From contig CAJQUW010009239.1 of the NCBI GenBank assembly GCA_907163375.1, forward strand, positions 1 through 64,000: DNA of 64,000 nt. The letters run 5' to 3'. How positions within the stretch are numbered: the first letter of the stretch is position 1; each line of letters opens with the position of its first letter. Below, one piece after another: positions 1 to 12,205 of this stretch. This DNA comes from Prostheceraeus crozeri (taxonomy: Eukaryota > Platyhelminthes > Polycladida > Euryleptidae). The notes below the pieces were generated by a model. It searched no databases. It saw only the letters and a program-made list of their open reading frames with translations, and was not told where the DNA came from. A program made the position numbers and the translations under genes.

Positions 1-2208
1 AGTAGAGTGGATGATTAGCAGGATAATTTGATGTATCAAAATATCTTTCTAAAGATTTTCCTACTTCATTAAAATTTAAATCTTTTTGAGTGGTAATACC
101 TAAGAAGAAACTATCTGTATCACCACCCAACAAACGAACCTCTTTTACGAGAGGACAGGGTTTTAGTATTTTATAGAAGAGTTGATACATTTCAAGCTTG
201 GAGTAATCTAGAACAGCTTGACCAATATAGATGGGCTTGCACAACTCAACTTCAGATTTTATCATTTTAACACCTATAAGGTCCTCATCGATAATGTCTC
301 TATCGATGAATAGAGGTGATGAGACCAATTTGTGATACTTTTGATCATCATTAACTAGTTTGTAGTTTACGCGCTTTCTAACATCCTCCATCGTCTTACC
401 AAATAGACTGTTGTTCTTATATTTATAAAAATCTTTTTCAAAGTTATTTTGGGCTAGTGCACGTTTCTGGCTGTTGCTATCAATATATGGCTTGAGGAAG
501 GCTTTCTGTCTAAATTTAATAATGCGGTGAACTCTTTTTAAAATCATGCCCATTTCTAAATAAAATTTTAAGATGCTAAAGTGGACTAGATAGTTTTCTT
601 TATCATACTGGGTGAGTAAAAGTTTGCGACAAGGTTTCTAGTCGGGTTTAGTCCATGATTCTAAAACTTTTAAGAACTTGTTATCATAAAGTCGGAAAAC
701 ATATCTTTACTACGCTTCACCTGCATTCGGGTTTGCTGAGAGGCCTCATCTCGGTGTCTTATGTTTAATAATAATTGGCTCGATTTAGTCTATACTCAAC
801 CAACTATCCCCAATCCCCATCAACAGGAATTGCTAGTCTGTTAGAAAGGGTTGGAGACCTGTTGATATCACTATCCTTAACCCAAGCTAACCCTTCAGAG
901 TAGCTTGGTAGCGGTCTGGATATGCTGAATTACCATACAATTATTTTGGTCATAATACTTCCGATGCGTATGGTCATTTGCTACTATTATTGATTTTACC
1001 TTTTTTAATTTACAATGTGAGACCACCGCGAATTCCTCGCTCAAATAAATTATCCCTCTCTGGATCTTGTAAGAGATGAATGGTCTCCCCGTCATGATTA
1101 CAAAGCAGACTTTAAACTGCCAAGATGGCAGACTGGACAAATGTGGACGGGAATCTAAACATCTCATCTTTCTAATGCACTCGTCGCAACCTCGAAATAC
1201 ATCAGCCGCAAAAAAAACATACATCTAACTTAAGGTAGGCATCATATATTCCCAATTGTATGGCAGTCATTTCTATCCATGCATCTTGTGCATGATCATA
1301 ATCTTGGTCTTACATTCTGCGCGGTCCACATCAATTTTAATTAATGACTGGGCGGAAGAGAAGTCTCGCCGAGTTACAGATTGCATTCAAACAAATGCTA
1401 AGGACACAAAACAACCACACACAAACAACACAAAAAAAAGATCTCCTTTCGTGTGATGACATCATCGGTTAAGGATTTGGCGTATTGATTCTTAAGATTT
1501 TGGTGATAGTGGAAGCGCTTTAGAGTTTATGCTGACGGAGATGGGCAGTGAAGCCGTCATGAAATGGTAGGAATCTACACCTTTTATATCAAATAGGACC
1601 GTATTCTATTTTTTAAATATTTACTCGACGGCCCTTTTGCTGTCATGGCCAAACACTTCTCGTCTCGTTTGTGCTATTACACAAAGCTTCCACTCTTCAT
1701 TTGACCTAAACCTCCTTTAATTATTCATCAGGCTGTCGTAGACCTTGAAATTGTATGGAAAATGACGGGGAATGTACGCCTCTTTCATCCTCAGTCGAAA
1801 CATTACATTATGAACAGAGTGCCGTTCCTAAATTTACCAGTGACTGTGATCATGTTCGCGCACTTGTCTTAATCTTATCATCTTCAATGTTTTCCCTTAC
1901 ATTAGGGGCCAAACGTAAGCAACTCTCAAATTTTGTCTTTGAACATTGCTGTCATATGCAAAGATCTGCGATAGAGTCCCGTCTATTTTGCTGAAATTTT
2001 ACGCCTGTTCGCGGAATTGTAGGCCTTGGTGTCACCCAATCCTCCCCTTGCCAGCGCGCATTAATCTTTTGCTACATCCTCAAAGTAGATCATGGCCCTA
2101 CTTCCCTAGCCGGATAAATGGCGGCTGTGGTCGCTGGATGTTATCATCGATCTCACCCATTCGGAAGACCGCATCGCAGCCCACGAAAGGAGGAACTTAG
2201 TAGTTCAG

Positions 2209-2265
<57 letters not shown>

Positions 2266-3402
2266 CCCCCCCCCCCCCCCCCCCCCCCTCGCCCCCCCCC
2301 CCCCCCCCCCCCCCCCCCTCCTCCCTCCCCCCCCCCCCCCCCCCCCCGCCCCCCCCCCCCCCCCCCCCCCTCCCCCCCCCCCATTCTCTCTATGTATGAA
2401 AACTCCTTATAAGCCTTTGGGCATGCGTTCACATTTGCAGTTTACCTCGACTTTTACACCACTTCAATAATGAGTTCAAATGGTATGTTTTTCACTCCTA
2501 AAGTTCCGAATGGCATCTGTCACAGTAATAAATCTCATGATGAGGTAGGGGGAATTTACTTAAGTGGTGGTTATAAGCGAGAAATTTTTGTGGGTAATGC
2601 CTGCGAGTAGTGCCATTCCTCACTTTATCATCCGCTGTCTTACTAATAAAAGGTTGACAACCATGGTCATTAACAAAACTCGAAACGCGATGTTTGGTAG
2701 CGCACACCCTTCAATCCCTTATCCCAAACATGGAGAACTATTTTAAAGTTGTTCAATTTTTCAAATTTTTCTATATCTATAATTTTCATATCGTCACTCT
2801 TACAGTCATCGAAGTTTAATTCATTCTCCACTGCCTATAGCTATATGTACGATTTTTTTCCGGGATTTATTTTTATACGGGGCATTGAGATGTCGCATTA
2901 TAGTGGAGAAAGGAGAGGACATCATATTTAAAACATTGCGAATCGCAAACGACATTGATGACTGCAGTTTTGTTTTATAAATTTTTTGGAAGTTTAAATG
3001 ATCCTCGACCACTATGATTTACTAATAGACTGATTTTAAAGAAGGCGGACTCAATGCCTCGTCAAAAAAAATGAGACCGCTATCGCGCTCGTTAAACTTA
3101 TAAATATATTAATTTTAATCCTTGGATGTGAAAATTTTATCCAAGACTCATAGTCTACAACCTCGGTTGCAGGAGAGTGAGGGTATGTGAAACTCCAACC
3201 TCTCTATTATTTGTCCAGTATGGTGGTCGATTTTTACAAATTTTATTTTAAGATAGATGAGCGCCTTCATCCTAAAATTGTCTAAATTGTTGAAGAGCGC
3301 TTCTCTCAATGATGAATTGTGATGAAACCATTCCTCAAAGTTAGCAAGGGTTTCTGAGGAGTCCATCTGGTAGAGTTTCCTCACTAAATTATTTATGGAC
3401 AC
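1..3402 (-). pseudogene. Fossil family-B DNA polymerase (DNA_pol_B_2 type) gene, left copy
   Basis: Translated minus-strand pieces match the polymerase of the right copy in order. The palm region with its surrounding conserved motifs lies at about 1-620. A zinc-cluster region with a YYCDRC motif lies near 2500-2600, and the segment just upstream of it lies near 2750-3010. The N-terminal module that precedes the polymerase lies at 3148-3402. Protein-primed family-B polymerases of this type replicate Polintons and adintovirus-like elements; that role is inferred from family resemblance. The gene is extensively broken (more than ten breaks) and much longer than the equivalent stretch of the right copy because of inserted low-complexity DNA. 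It is certainly not functional. Confidence 0.7.
2209..2382. repeat. Long C-rich homopolymer tract
   Basis: About 174 bases are almost pure C on the plus strand, with rare T or G interruptions. It lies inside the decayed left polymerase gene. Its true length is doubtful, because such tracts are often misread or collapsed in assembly. Poly-proline or poly-glycine frames across it are artefacts. Confidence 0.95.
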
Positions 3403-5324
3403 CTCAGTAAGTCGGATAGAGGAGGTACCGTTGGTGTAGGTATCGTTACGTGTGTGTATGTTGAAGTCTGATGCGAAGATAGTTCAAAACGTGTCTCGAA
3501 GACTGAATGCATAAATCGCAAGAAAAGGAGACATCGTTAACAGAATCATCCTACCTTTCGGAGATTGGATGCCGCAGTCTTTTAGGTGACGACAAACACC
3601 TCGCTTGATGTGTCGGGTGAAGATCCCATTTCCTCGTGAAGATGTGCCCACTCGAGTCAGCACATTCCCACTCGATTGCCATATCGCAGACAGTTCTGAG
3701 CTGGAACTCGCATCACCTGAAAGAGAACATCATTTCTATTCATCCTCTGTTCAAGCCTCAGTGTAAGTGTTACAACCTACCTTGACTCTAATAACTCTAA
3801 ACTTTCCTCCGAGAAGAGAAGGGCGTTGGTGAATGACAGTTGATGCTCTGAAAATTGAGGAAGATGCTATTAGTTAACACGTTTGAGGGAGATGAGAGAG
3901 GAAATCTTTAAACTTAGACCCAATTTTAATCGAAATATATGCAATCAGCTTAGAATAATAGTCAAAGAGAGAGATCGTGCAGTTCGTCACTTGTATGATT
4001 CACAACATTAAATGAAATGACGATGAATGTCACTTTGCTTATATACTTTTCATATGTCATCATTCCATTGGATGTTCATTCTGAATGGCTGCTTGTTGAT
4101 ACTTAAGATATTAGACATAACATTTCAAAGTCATTATTCCAAAGTCAGCATTTCAATAAGACAACATGACACGTCCTCCCAACAAAACCAAACTACCGCA
4201 TTGGAGTTCTCCTCTCCATGCACATCAGCAAAGGTGCTCGTTACACCACAAATGCACCAGAGAAAGGCGGAAGGTGGGGGTGGGGAAAAAAAAAAAACAC
4301 AAACAAAAACAAAAGCCTAAAAAAAAAAAGAAACTAATACAAACACCAGACCAACAACAAAAAGAACCAAAAAAAGAAAAAAAAAACGAAAAAACACCAA
4401 AAAAAGAAAAAAGAAGAAAAAGACAAATAAAAAAATACAAAACAGACGCCAAAAAAAAAACAGAAAGCATAAAAAAAGACATACAATCTGGTACAATATA
4501 CGAAAGTTATCAATTATCGGAGGAGTTGCCCGACACTTAGCAGGCATACGGTGGAATTATTTACAATATGATGCCGAAGGGGTGATGGGAGATGACCAGC
4601 CAAGTCGCACTTGCATCAAATAATGGGAGTGGTACACACCCTAACTCCCAACCGCGAAACCGTGGCGGAGTGGGGGGGTGGGCGTACATTGAGAAAGTGA
4701 GGGACGCTTGCAGCAAGAACGTTTAAAGCAGGTCTCAACTGTTTTTGTGATCTATGTGAAGTCAGACACTGGGACGATATTGGATGATGAAGACCTTTTT
4801 GAAATACATGCCATTAATAAATGTTTATTTTCGTATGATATCTTTGCTTTCATACTGACTTACCTTGAATGGGGTGTTTAGTGAATAATTTATACAATGT
4901 ATACTTTTTCAATTTGGAAAATAGTAGCACGCTTAGTCTAACTTGCAAATCTTATAACATTGACATTATGGGACGATGTGATGATTTAGATTGAAATAGT
5001 GATAAATTAAAATTAAGATAGCTTACACTTCTGATACTGGGATAGCAATCGACTGCGATCCATGTGTAAAGAGCTTGTTAGACTACGGACGGCGGGGGAA
5101 CGAGAAAGGTTTGTGTTATGTTGCGTGTGGCCGCGTGAGTGTCCTCCAAGATTAATTGTTCATTCCATTCAATCAATTCGTACTCATTGATAGAGACAGG
5201 TAGAACTCATTGGTTTCTCATAACGTTATGCAATGGATCAGTTTTATAAAGGTAACCTTCGACAGTTGGCTAAATGTCGCCCTGGCGCGAATGCATACTA
5301 CGTTGAGACAGAGGCTACATACAC
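3403..5324. other. Decayed upstream part of left polymerase gene; little recognisable
   Basis: By position this matches the 5' part of the polymerase gene and the start of the divergent gene in the right copy. A minus-strand piece near 3590-3720 keeps a Cys/His pattern like a C2H2 finger, in agreement with the three fingers of the right copy. An A-rich tract occupies 4286-4484. I recognise nothing else. Confidence 0.45.
4286..4484. repeat. A-rich low-complexity tract
   Basis: About 200 bases consist of A runs broken by C, G and the occasional T on the plus strand. Lysine-rich and phenylalanine-rich open frames across it are compositional artefacts. Confidence 0.9.
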
Positions 5325-5540
5325 TTGCAAAACATGACGCAGAGAGGTTTAACAAGATTGCCCCATTGCCGAATGCCCTTGCGCACCCCCCACCCCCCCC
5401 CCACCCCCAACCCCCCGGGTATACATAGCACGGGTTTCACCGCCGTCCTATACAGGAACGCCCATCGAAAGGAAGTATTACACCGCGAAACTTCATTTGC
5501 CAACGTTTCAAGTTGAGCTCGATAGTCAGATTCACTCTTA
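5325..5540. other. Segment conserved between the two virus-like copies
   Basis: This stretch matches 63533-63690 closely, including the shared words CAGAGAGGTTTAACAAGATT and CGAAAGGAAGTATTACACCG. The left copy carries an extra C-rich insertion near 5390-5420. The match anchors the alignment of the two element copies. No protein is evident on either strand, so the segment may be untranslated DNA between the convergent or divergent gene blocks. Confidence 0.7.
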
Positions 5541-5602
5541 ATGATAGTATTCGCCAGTTCTTAACAGACTGCCCAGTGGCAGAAACGCGGACGGAGGTTC
5601 TA

Positions 5603-7000
5603 TCATGTACTTGCACCCGATGGTGGGCCCCTCTTAAGAGAGCCGATGGTTCGTTCTCGTTGTATCTGGAAAATAGAAGGAAAAATAGATGAAAATATAT
5701 TCAAGTGATATGGAGATTTGAGTATTAACATCTTGTACCGAGAAGGAGAAATTGTAGCCGGTTCGTGACCCCTTTGATGGTGGTGGCTCAGGCAAGTACT
5801 TGGGTACCGCGGCAGTTTTCGCTTCCGGTGGCGCAATTCTTTGATGTTGCCATCATGCTCTGATGGAGTCACATGGATACAGCGCATCTCCGCCATTGCT
5901 CCCTCGTAGCATTTCGAACGTGCTGTCGACATCCTCACTCTTGCCAGCAGAATGTTCATCATCAATCCTGCTGTTGATAATTGGTAGGTGGAGTGTTGTT
6001 CTGCTCTCCTTGGTGCTGCTCGTTACCTCAGCCATTTTCATTTTTAGTTGCTCAGAATCTTGTGGCTTAAGCACCCCTTCTTGAGATTTTAAATTTTTTA
6101 TATTTGCTGCCTGCTCTTCAACTCGCTTTTCACTTTGCAGTGCCCTATCCCGAAAATGCCTCCAAATTTATGACCTGCGTTTTGAGGTTCGTGATTTCCT
6201 GGACTTGAGCTTTCAGGTTAACCAATTTTGTGTCACTCTCAAAGTCTCGGATCATTCGTTTCTAAAGCGACTCAGCTCATTTTCAATTTAATTGAGCGCA
6301 AACTCACTTTTGGTCGGCTAACATTTGGCAGCCCCTGATCGTCCTTATTCCAGGCTTAAAGTTTTGGGCTTTAAATCTCCCCTTCAATTTTTTCGGGGAA
6401 GATTGGCTGATTGGTTCGCTGATTCCCTTTAACGGGCACTACAACCTCCTCAGAGTCGGACTCGTTATCATGAGGTGTTCTGAATCACTGCTTAGATCAT
6501 TTCCTGTTGTTGGAACAGCAGGATCCGGGGCTATTATTGCATTCTTGCATATTCTTCATTTCCTGTAGTCGGAACAGGAGGATCGGCTAATTTATTGCGA
6601 GTTCTGCAATTCTTCATTTCCTGTAGTCGGAACAGGAGGATTTATGATATCTTGCAATTGCATTCTGCAGTTCTTGATCCAAATCGACCAATTCAGAACA
6701 CACAAAAAATAGGGGGCTATGATTTTGCCTATGTCGAAGTGTGTATAATTTGCGAACTTCACAAAATTCTGGACAGTTCTGATGCCTCTCTATAAAATTT
6801 TTTCGTGCTGCTTGCCTCTTACAAAACTGTTTGGCATATGTGTACAGCCGGAAACAACATCCTTTCTCAACATGAATGTGAGGCGTATTCTTATATTTAA
6901 TTCAAGTGGCGTTTAAAACTAAACCACCTCTCTTCACTTCATCACAAGAGCATTTTTTAAACAGAAATTTTGAGTTGCCTCCCATATTCTGTAGAAGGAA
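5603..7000 (-). pseudogene. Fossil zinc-finger and coiled-coil protein gene of the virus-like element
   Basis: The minus strand encodes, from 5' (high coordinate) to 3', a Cys/His cluster like a degenerate zinc finger near 6780-6880, a repeated Pro/Thr-rich stretch at about 6497-6671, a charged helical stretch likely to form a coiled coil near 6000-6330, and a basic segment containing ELRHRKRKLP near 5820. The last parts are shared with 63730-64000 in the right copy. GT/AG-like boundaries near 5660 and 5745 suggest the gene was spliced. The product is unknown; a structural or DNA-binding protein would fit, but that is a guess. The gene is broken in many places. Confidence 0.5.
6497..6671 (-). 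repeat. Three direct repeats of about 58 bp
   Basis: The word TCATTTCCTGT recurs at 6497, 6556 and 6614, each followed by a near-identical GGAACAG(G/C)AGGAT stretch, giving a period of 58-59 bases. It lies within the fossil zinc-finger/coiled-coil gene, where the minus strand reads as a Pro-Val-Pro-Thr-Thr-Gly-type repeat. Confidence 0.85.
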
Positions 7001-7760
7001 GATAAAATAGGCAATTACTGGACAAGTAGCGATTGACAATCATTTTTAAAATACAACTACTTATGTCATTCAATACTTGAGGATAGACAAGCTAGGGCTG
7101 ATGAAGTTTTTTGCCCTCCGTTACAAGGCATAGTACTCAGAGGGGATCTTATCCCGACGCCCAAGGCCTCGGCCTCAAATCCAACCTCCCGCGGACAGAG
7201 CAGAGCGTGCGTCATATCACTTGAAGTGTTGGTATTTCGGACCCGATTTTTGACATTGAGAAAACCGGTGGAGTTATTTACATCAGGAAGCATAGTCTCG
7301 AGCCGAAGCTCGCCTCTGACAACTTTTATAGTAATGTCTTAGTTGTAATTCAGATAGGTTGAAAACCCCGAAAATTGCCCTAAAAATAGCGAATTTTAAA
7401 TTTTTCAACTTTTTTAGCATCTACTTTATGAAATTTTATTAAAGTAGTCTATCAACTTTAGGGTAGGTCAAATAGCGACGAACATTTTTTGAATCAAGTC
7501 AAACGGACTTGTAGGAAGCAAAAGTTACAAGCCTTTAAAGTTTTGGGAGTCTTTTTAATGGGCCTGGATGACGAAGGCCATTCCTGGCTAACCTCTAAGT
7601 TGACGCCTTAGCTGATACTCAGCAATGATAATTTTCTAAGTCGGTTTCTTTCTGAAACTACGGGGATTTGGAATGTCCGAAGCTATCATCGGAGCTCAGA
7701 GAGTACGACTTACCGTTGACTATCTTCTCGTATTAATGACAAGTCTCTCTCGGTTCCCAG
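7001..7760. other. Upstream region of the fossil coiled-coil gene; nothing recognised
   Basis: There is no convincing coding region. A minus-strand splice-donor-like CAACGGTAAGT lies near 7710, just downstream of the TATA box at 7761, so this may hold a leader exon and first intron of the fossil gene at 5603-7000. Confidence 0.35.
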
Positions 7761-7768
7761 CTTATATA
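7761..7768 (-). promoter_or_regulatory. TATA box, minus strand, inside the right end of the left element copy
   Basis: The minus strand reads ACTATATAAGCTGGG, directed leftwards into the fossil zinc-finger/coiled-coil gene. Its position just inside the terminal repeat matches a gene that starts at the element end and is transcribed inwards. Confidence 0.5.
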
Positions 7769-7779
7769 GTGTGTGGCGA

Positions 7780-8830
7780 TCAGCTGATGACGCAACACCC
7801 ATCATCCCAACACTAAAAAACCCGTCTATCTCCGGTTCTAGTGCTCCGATTGAGCTGGAAATACACCATGTCCATGTAGAATTTCACGCTGAATCCGAAT
7901 CTGGCCTCCGTTTTCTCATCCGATGCTTCGTTTGGGCGCTACACACCAAAACATCCCAAATTCTAACTCTGTCGTTTTTTCGAAAAATGTTGAAAATTTT
8001 TTCTCTCCGATTGACTTGAAACTCACCATACATATAAAGAATTTCACGCTGATTCCAAATCTGAAATCCGTTTTCCAATCCGATGCTTCGTTTTGAAGCT
8101 AGAGCCCAAAACGTCCCAAATTCTAACTCTGTCGTTTTTCACCAATGTCCCAAAATCTTAAATGGCGTCTCACATCTAAACGAAGACAGATAGGAACAAG
8201 CCGATTCTTTCACTGAATTTGTCTCACTCTTAGCTTTCAAACGAGCTATCGCACGACAAAATCCGTCCACTAGAAGCCAAAATCGAAGCAAGCTGTCCAG
8301 AGGGGGGGGGACGTCAGCCGAAAATTTTTTCTCTCCGATTTCGCTGGAAACATCCTTCCTAACCCAAAATTTCACGTAGATTCCGAATCTGGCCTCCGTT
8401 TTCTCATCCGATGCTTCGTTTGGGCGCTACACACCAAAACATCCCAAATTCTAACTCTGTTAAAATTTGAAGAAAAATTTTTTCTCTCCGATCGACTTGA
8501 AACTCACCCTACCGATGCAGAATTTCACGCTGAACACGAATCCGACCTCCGTTTTCTCATCCAACCACTCCTTCCACTCGAAACAACCCATTTTACAACC
8601 CAACATTCAGCACCAAAAACATCACACACTATAGCCTCAACACTAATCCTGGCGGTCGCCCAAGTCCACCACGACACTCTATCGTTCCAGAGGGGGGGGG
8701 GACTCAGACACGAAGCACCACGGCGGCCGACCACGACACTCTGCCGTTCCAGAGGGGGGGGGGACGTCAGCGATGGCGGCCATCTTGCGCTATCTGGTGT
8801 TCGCCGTTTTCTTACTACTAACATTTATTC
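7780..8830 (+). repeat. Putative right terminal inverted repeat of the left element copy
   Basis: The tract is built of imperfect units of about 150-250 bases. Recurring words include TTTTCTCTCCGATTGACTTG, CCGTTTTCTCATCCGATGCT, TTCTAACTCTGTCGTTTTTC and AGAGGGGGGGGGACGTCAGC. The same words occur in the same order, reverse-complemented, at 50466-51065, where the right copy begins. A mirrored pair at the right end of one copy and the left end of the other is what terminal inverted repeats would give. It could alternatively be an independent satellite or foldback repeat that sits beside both copies. The exact outer end is unclear. Confidence 0.55.
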
Positions 8831-9010
8831 GAAAAACACCGTTAAACAAATCACTGTCTATAGTAAAGTTACGAACTACATGTAGATTTCATCACTCCAA
8901 GCAATCGTGGAATGTTTTGCTCCGAAGATGTGATTTTTTATAGGCTGAGTCGTAAAAAACCGCGTTTTTTTCATCGAAAACGACTATAATAAATGACTAT
9001 ATAAGTTGTT

Positions 9011-9137
9011 GTCAATAAGAAGACGTGAAATTGCATTCAAATTGAGCAGATATCTACATAGTCGTATTGAGAAATTGACGTCAATAAGAAGACGTAAAAT
9101 GGCATTCAAATTGAGCAGATATCTACATAGTCGTATC
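9011..9137 (+). repeat. Tandem duplication (period 69 bp) in the mariner 5' region
   Basis: Two copies starting GTCAATAAGAAGACGT lie at 9011 and 9080 and are almost identical for about 57 bases. They precede the transposase start, in the leader of the element. Confidence 0.9.
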
Positions 9138-9245
9138 GATTATTATAGTAAATTCATCTATGATAAATTATTTAAATTCTACATTGCAAGATTTCTAGCC
9201 ACTTTGACAATATCATCTCAATTGGCAATAATATTGGCATTCAGC

Positions 9246-10295
9246 ATGGAATGTACGAAAGAAAAAATGTATTTCTTAATTAAATCTCTCAGAAGGTGCA
9301 ACTATACAGCGACAAAAATCCATACGATCCTAATGCAGTCCTGGCCAGATCAATCATTAAGTGTCAGAAGGATAAAAGAATTATGCAAAGAATTCAAAGA
9401 AGGAAACAGATGCACTTTCAGCCGAATCGATGGTAGTGGCAGAAATTACTGCGACGAAAGATATAAAAAAGTAGAAGAAATCAACCACTTGATTGATGAT
9501 AACAACAGCTTGTCAACAAGAGCAATCGCACGAACTGTTGACATCACTAAATCAATAGCACAGAGAATCCTAAGCAAAAATCTGGAGAAGATGTGGATTC
9601 ATGCTCGTTGAGTTCCTCATCAATTGACTCCATATAACAAGGCCGTTAGGTATGAAAAGTGCCAAGATATGCTCGAACAACTGAAGTCGTGTTTAACAAG
9701 AAAGAATTTGATTACAATATACGAGAAATGGATTTACCTGCGAAATATGAACCCACGCAATACTATCGGAAGCTGGGTTACTACAGGTGGCGATTCTCCT
9801 TTTGTCAAAACTGCCAAAAGAACACCCATGGAAGCAGAAGTCATGTTTATCTTGGCTCTATCACAGACAGGCCACCATTACTTTGAGATCTTTCGTCAAT
9901 GCGAGACTATCAACTCCGAAAGATACGTGCAATTCCTAAGAAATCTGGAAAATCATCTGAAGACATTGCCTCAACCCATATTGTTTCAAAACGTTCGACT
10001 GATTCAAGACAACGCACGACCACACGTATCTGCAATCACCACAAATTTCCTGATTGAAAAAAATGTACAGTTATTAAAGCAACCACCCTACAGTCCTGAC
10101 TGTAATTTATGCGATTGCTACGCTTTCTCAAGACTGGAATCCGTAAGAAAAAGTGATTTCGTTGTTGTGCATGAAATCCATGACTTTTTGAATGAAGAAC
10201 TTCCAAAATCTACAGCACTTCAAATGGAAAAGGCATTGAAAGAACTGGAAGAGCACTTGGAAAGAGTTATTGCAGCCAGAGGTGACTATGTTTAG
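9246..10295 (+). pseudogene. Mariner transposase, inactivated
   Basis: The product would be about 349 residues, the usual mariner length, starting at MECTKEKMYF; this start fits the family better than the longer upstream frame. Helix-turn-helix DNA-binding segments fill the N-terminal third, followed by the DDE/D catalytic domain. Conserved pieces include DNARPHVS and YSPDCNLCDCYAF, with 34 residues between the second and third catalytic Asp. The gene is dead in two ways: an in-frame TGA at 9609-9611 replaces the Trp of the usual RWVPH motif, and the first catalytic Asp is Tyr in IYEKWIYL. The enzyme would have cut and pasted the element at TA sites. With both lesions it cannot act, though the ends may still be recognised by a relative. 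Confidence 0.9.
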
Positions 10296-10370
10296 GCAAT
10301 TCGTGAATTTTGAAATGACTTTGTAATTGATAATAAAGATTGAAGGATTGCGGTTTTTTACGACTCAGCC

Positions 10371-11185
10371 TAATATATTTATACCACTGGATTGATGCTT
10401 GGAGATTTTTCCTGATTATTCCATAGCTATTCGTTTTTATTACCCCATGAATGCCCAATCAATTTTCTTAACTTAAGAATTTTTAGCGCAAATTGTGGAC
10501 CTTGCAAGCATCGTACGAGAATGGAAGTGGTAGGCCTACCAGTAGAATAGCGTTGATATGGAAGTTTGGCAACGTTGACTCAAGAACCTCGAAATGTACT
10601 AAAAAGGACTGTCACTAACGTCCATGTCGTTGACGTGCTTCTACTGTGAACGTTCTACGTGCTTCTACTCTTATATTTTGGAGTTACATGCGAAACTGTT
10701 GGACCTTACAATTGACTGCGGTACACACGACATAAGTGGCACATGTTGCAAATGATGAGAACAAAGATTAGAATAATCACACTATTAACAACACTGTTGA
10801 ATATTGGATTTTATTGTGTCTAGTAAATTTCGGCATGAGTCGAGAAATGTTCGACCTGATTCCGTCCTATTTCTGACACATTGCGCTTTGATGCGGGAGA
10901 CTACATGTACATGTTAATAGTGTCCTAAGCCTAACAATCAGCAGGGAATTTGTATTGCCGTGAGTTATATGCTTGAGTTTCGCAACATATCACTGCAAAT
11001 ATGTTACGTATATACACGCATGTTTAATTAAGCAAGTCTGATACCAATGATGTAGTGAAATAATTATTTCTCAATATTCATCAGTCACAAGACTGTATTG
11101 AATACTGGTTGTTACGTCATGCTATTTTGTCCGTGCTGTTCATGACACATAAGTTCCCGCATTCAATTGGGACAATGTTGAACGT
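10371..11185. other. Intergenic, nothing recognised
   Basis: AT-rich DNA without a convincing gene, repeat or RNA on either strand. Confidence 0.5.
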
Positions 11186-11855
11186 TAATAATAATAATAA
11201 TCTCTTTATTGTTTCACTACAAGGAATCGGTGAACACCTACAAAATGCAATGACATGTTTTGAAAGTAAAGAATAACATGCAAGGTACCACAAACTATTT
11301 ACATTAAAAAAGAGTAATAAAAACAAAAGTACCGACTATTTACAATATCTAATAAAAGTTTGAAAATCTCATCGCTTTTGAGCGTGGACGATACAAGGTT
11401 TTTGGCGGAGCACGAGTAGCCTACTTACAGTTCTTTCCGCATCGCAAGTGCAAAACGTCGAACGTAGGGGATGTTCAAAATTTGTACCTATAGCAGACAT
11501 AAGTTTCTCATATGATTTGTTTACAGAGCACAACCATGAATTACTTTCCGAATGCTGAATCCCAATGATGCGGAAAGCACGTTTTTCAACACGTAAAAAG
11601 TAATTTAAAAGATATTTAGGTGCATTGCAAAAACATGGAAATCCGTAAGTCATATCAGATCGTAAGAAGACATGGTAACTTTTCAATAACCATTCAGCAT
11701 CACAACCAGCGCGCTTAAGATTGTAAATTATATAGATTCTTTTGGAAACTTTCTTCACAATCTCTCGAAAATGAACATTTCATTTGAGATCACAAGAAAT
11801 GGTTACACCCAAATAAGAAATGGAGTTAATACTGTCTCATAGAAACATAGGCCTA
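11186..11855 (-). mobile_element. 5'-truncated LINE fragment (reverse-transcriptase C-terminal part)
   Basis: Read on the minus strand, this is the C-terminal part of a LINE reverse-transcriptase protein, including VSKRIYIIYNLKRAG and RVEKRAFRIIGI, typical of the region after the RT palm. The 3' end carries an AATAAA signal followed by a short ATT repeat (plus-strand AATAATAATAATAATC near 11187). One in-frame TGA near 11773 stands where Trp is expected after CDLK. A 5' truncation near 11855 is normal for LINE copies. The clade is probably CR1/L2-like, judged only from the short tandem tail and the C-terminus. Confidence 0.8.
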
Positions 11856-12203
11856 TTTCTTGTTTTTTTTAATCTGCGATGATTTCATAATCCTTATTGC
11901 TTATACAAGCATTGAACTTTTGAAATCGATAAAGTTCTAGTAGAGATGGATAGAGGTTGGCACTAGAAGCACAAATAATAATCAGTTATCTTGATATTAA
12001 TAAAAATAATTCATTAATACAAATAGTTGCAACAATTAATATCAAAAGAAAAACCCGCACAATTATGAACATGTATAATGGAATACGTCAACAGAGAACC
12101 TCTCTGTACTGCTGGATCTGGAAGATAGAGGTCTGAAATATTCGCACTGGCATTTAAGGGAGAAGACATTTGAAGCTTTACATGTAAACCAAAATCAGAG
12201 ATA
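11856..12203. other. Intergenic, nothing recognised
   Basis: AT-rich spacer between the LINE fragment and the DD41D transposon, with no supportable feature. Confidence 0.5.
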
Positions 12204-12205
12204 TA

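Larger units (their letters stand above)
1..8830. mobile_element. Old copy of a Polinton-like virus-like element (left copy, 5' part outside window)
   Basis: This is a decayed copy of the same element as the one at 50466-64000. Seen in the sequence: minus-strand polymerase fragments from base 1 to about 3400, a conserved non-coding segment near 5325-5540, remains of a zinc-finger and coiled-coil gene at about 5600-7000, a TATA-type promoter at 7761, and a long repeat at 7780-8830 that is the inverse of the repeat starting the right copy. The order and strands match the right copy. By eye the two copies agree at only about two thirds of aligned polymerase bases, so they are separate old lineages. 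It is badly broken, with well over ten breaks and at least two low-complexity tracts grown inside it. The element is cut by the window start. Confidence 0.75.
8943..10370 (+). mobile_element. Mariner (DD34D) DNA transposon, full length but dead
   Basis: A 1.43-kb element is bounded by inverted repeats of about 22 bp beginning GGCTGAGTCGTAAAAAACCG and flanked on both sides by the target dinucleotide TA (8941-8942 and 10371-10372). It encloses one transposase gene on the plus strand. It sits about 110 bases outside the right end of the left virus-like copy. Confidence 0.92.

Noticed and set aside
2118-2432. Open frames rich in proline (plus) and glycine (minus)
   Set aside because: They are produced by the C homopolymer tract and have no other content.
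4166-4547. Lysine-rich and phenylalanine-rich open frames
   Set aside because: They are compositional artefacts of the A-rich tract.
7066-7293. Possible SINE-like sequence with GGTTGGATTTGAGGCC on the minus strand
   Set aside because: The B-box-like word is too degenerate and no A box is present.
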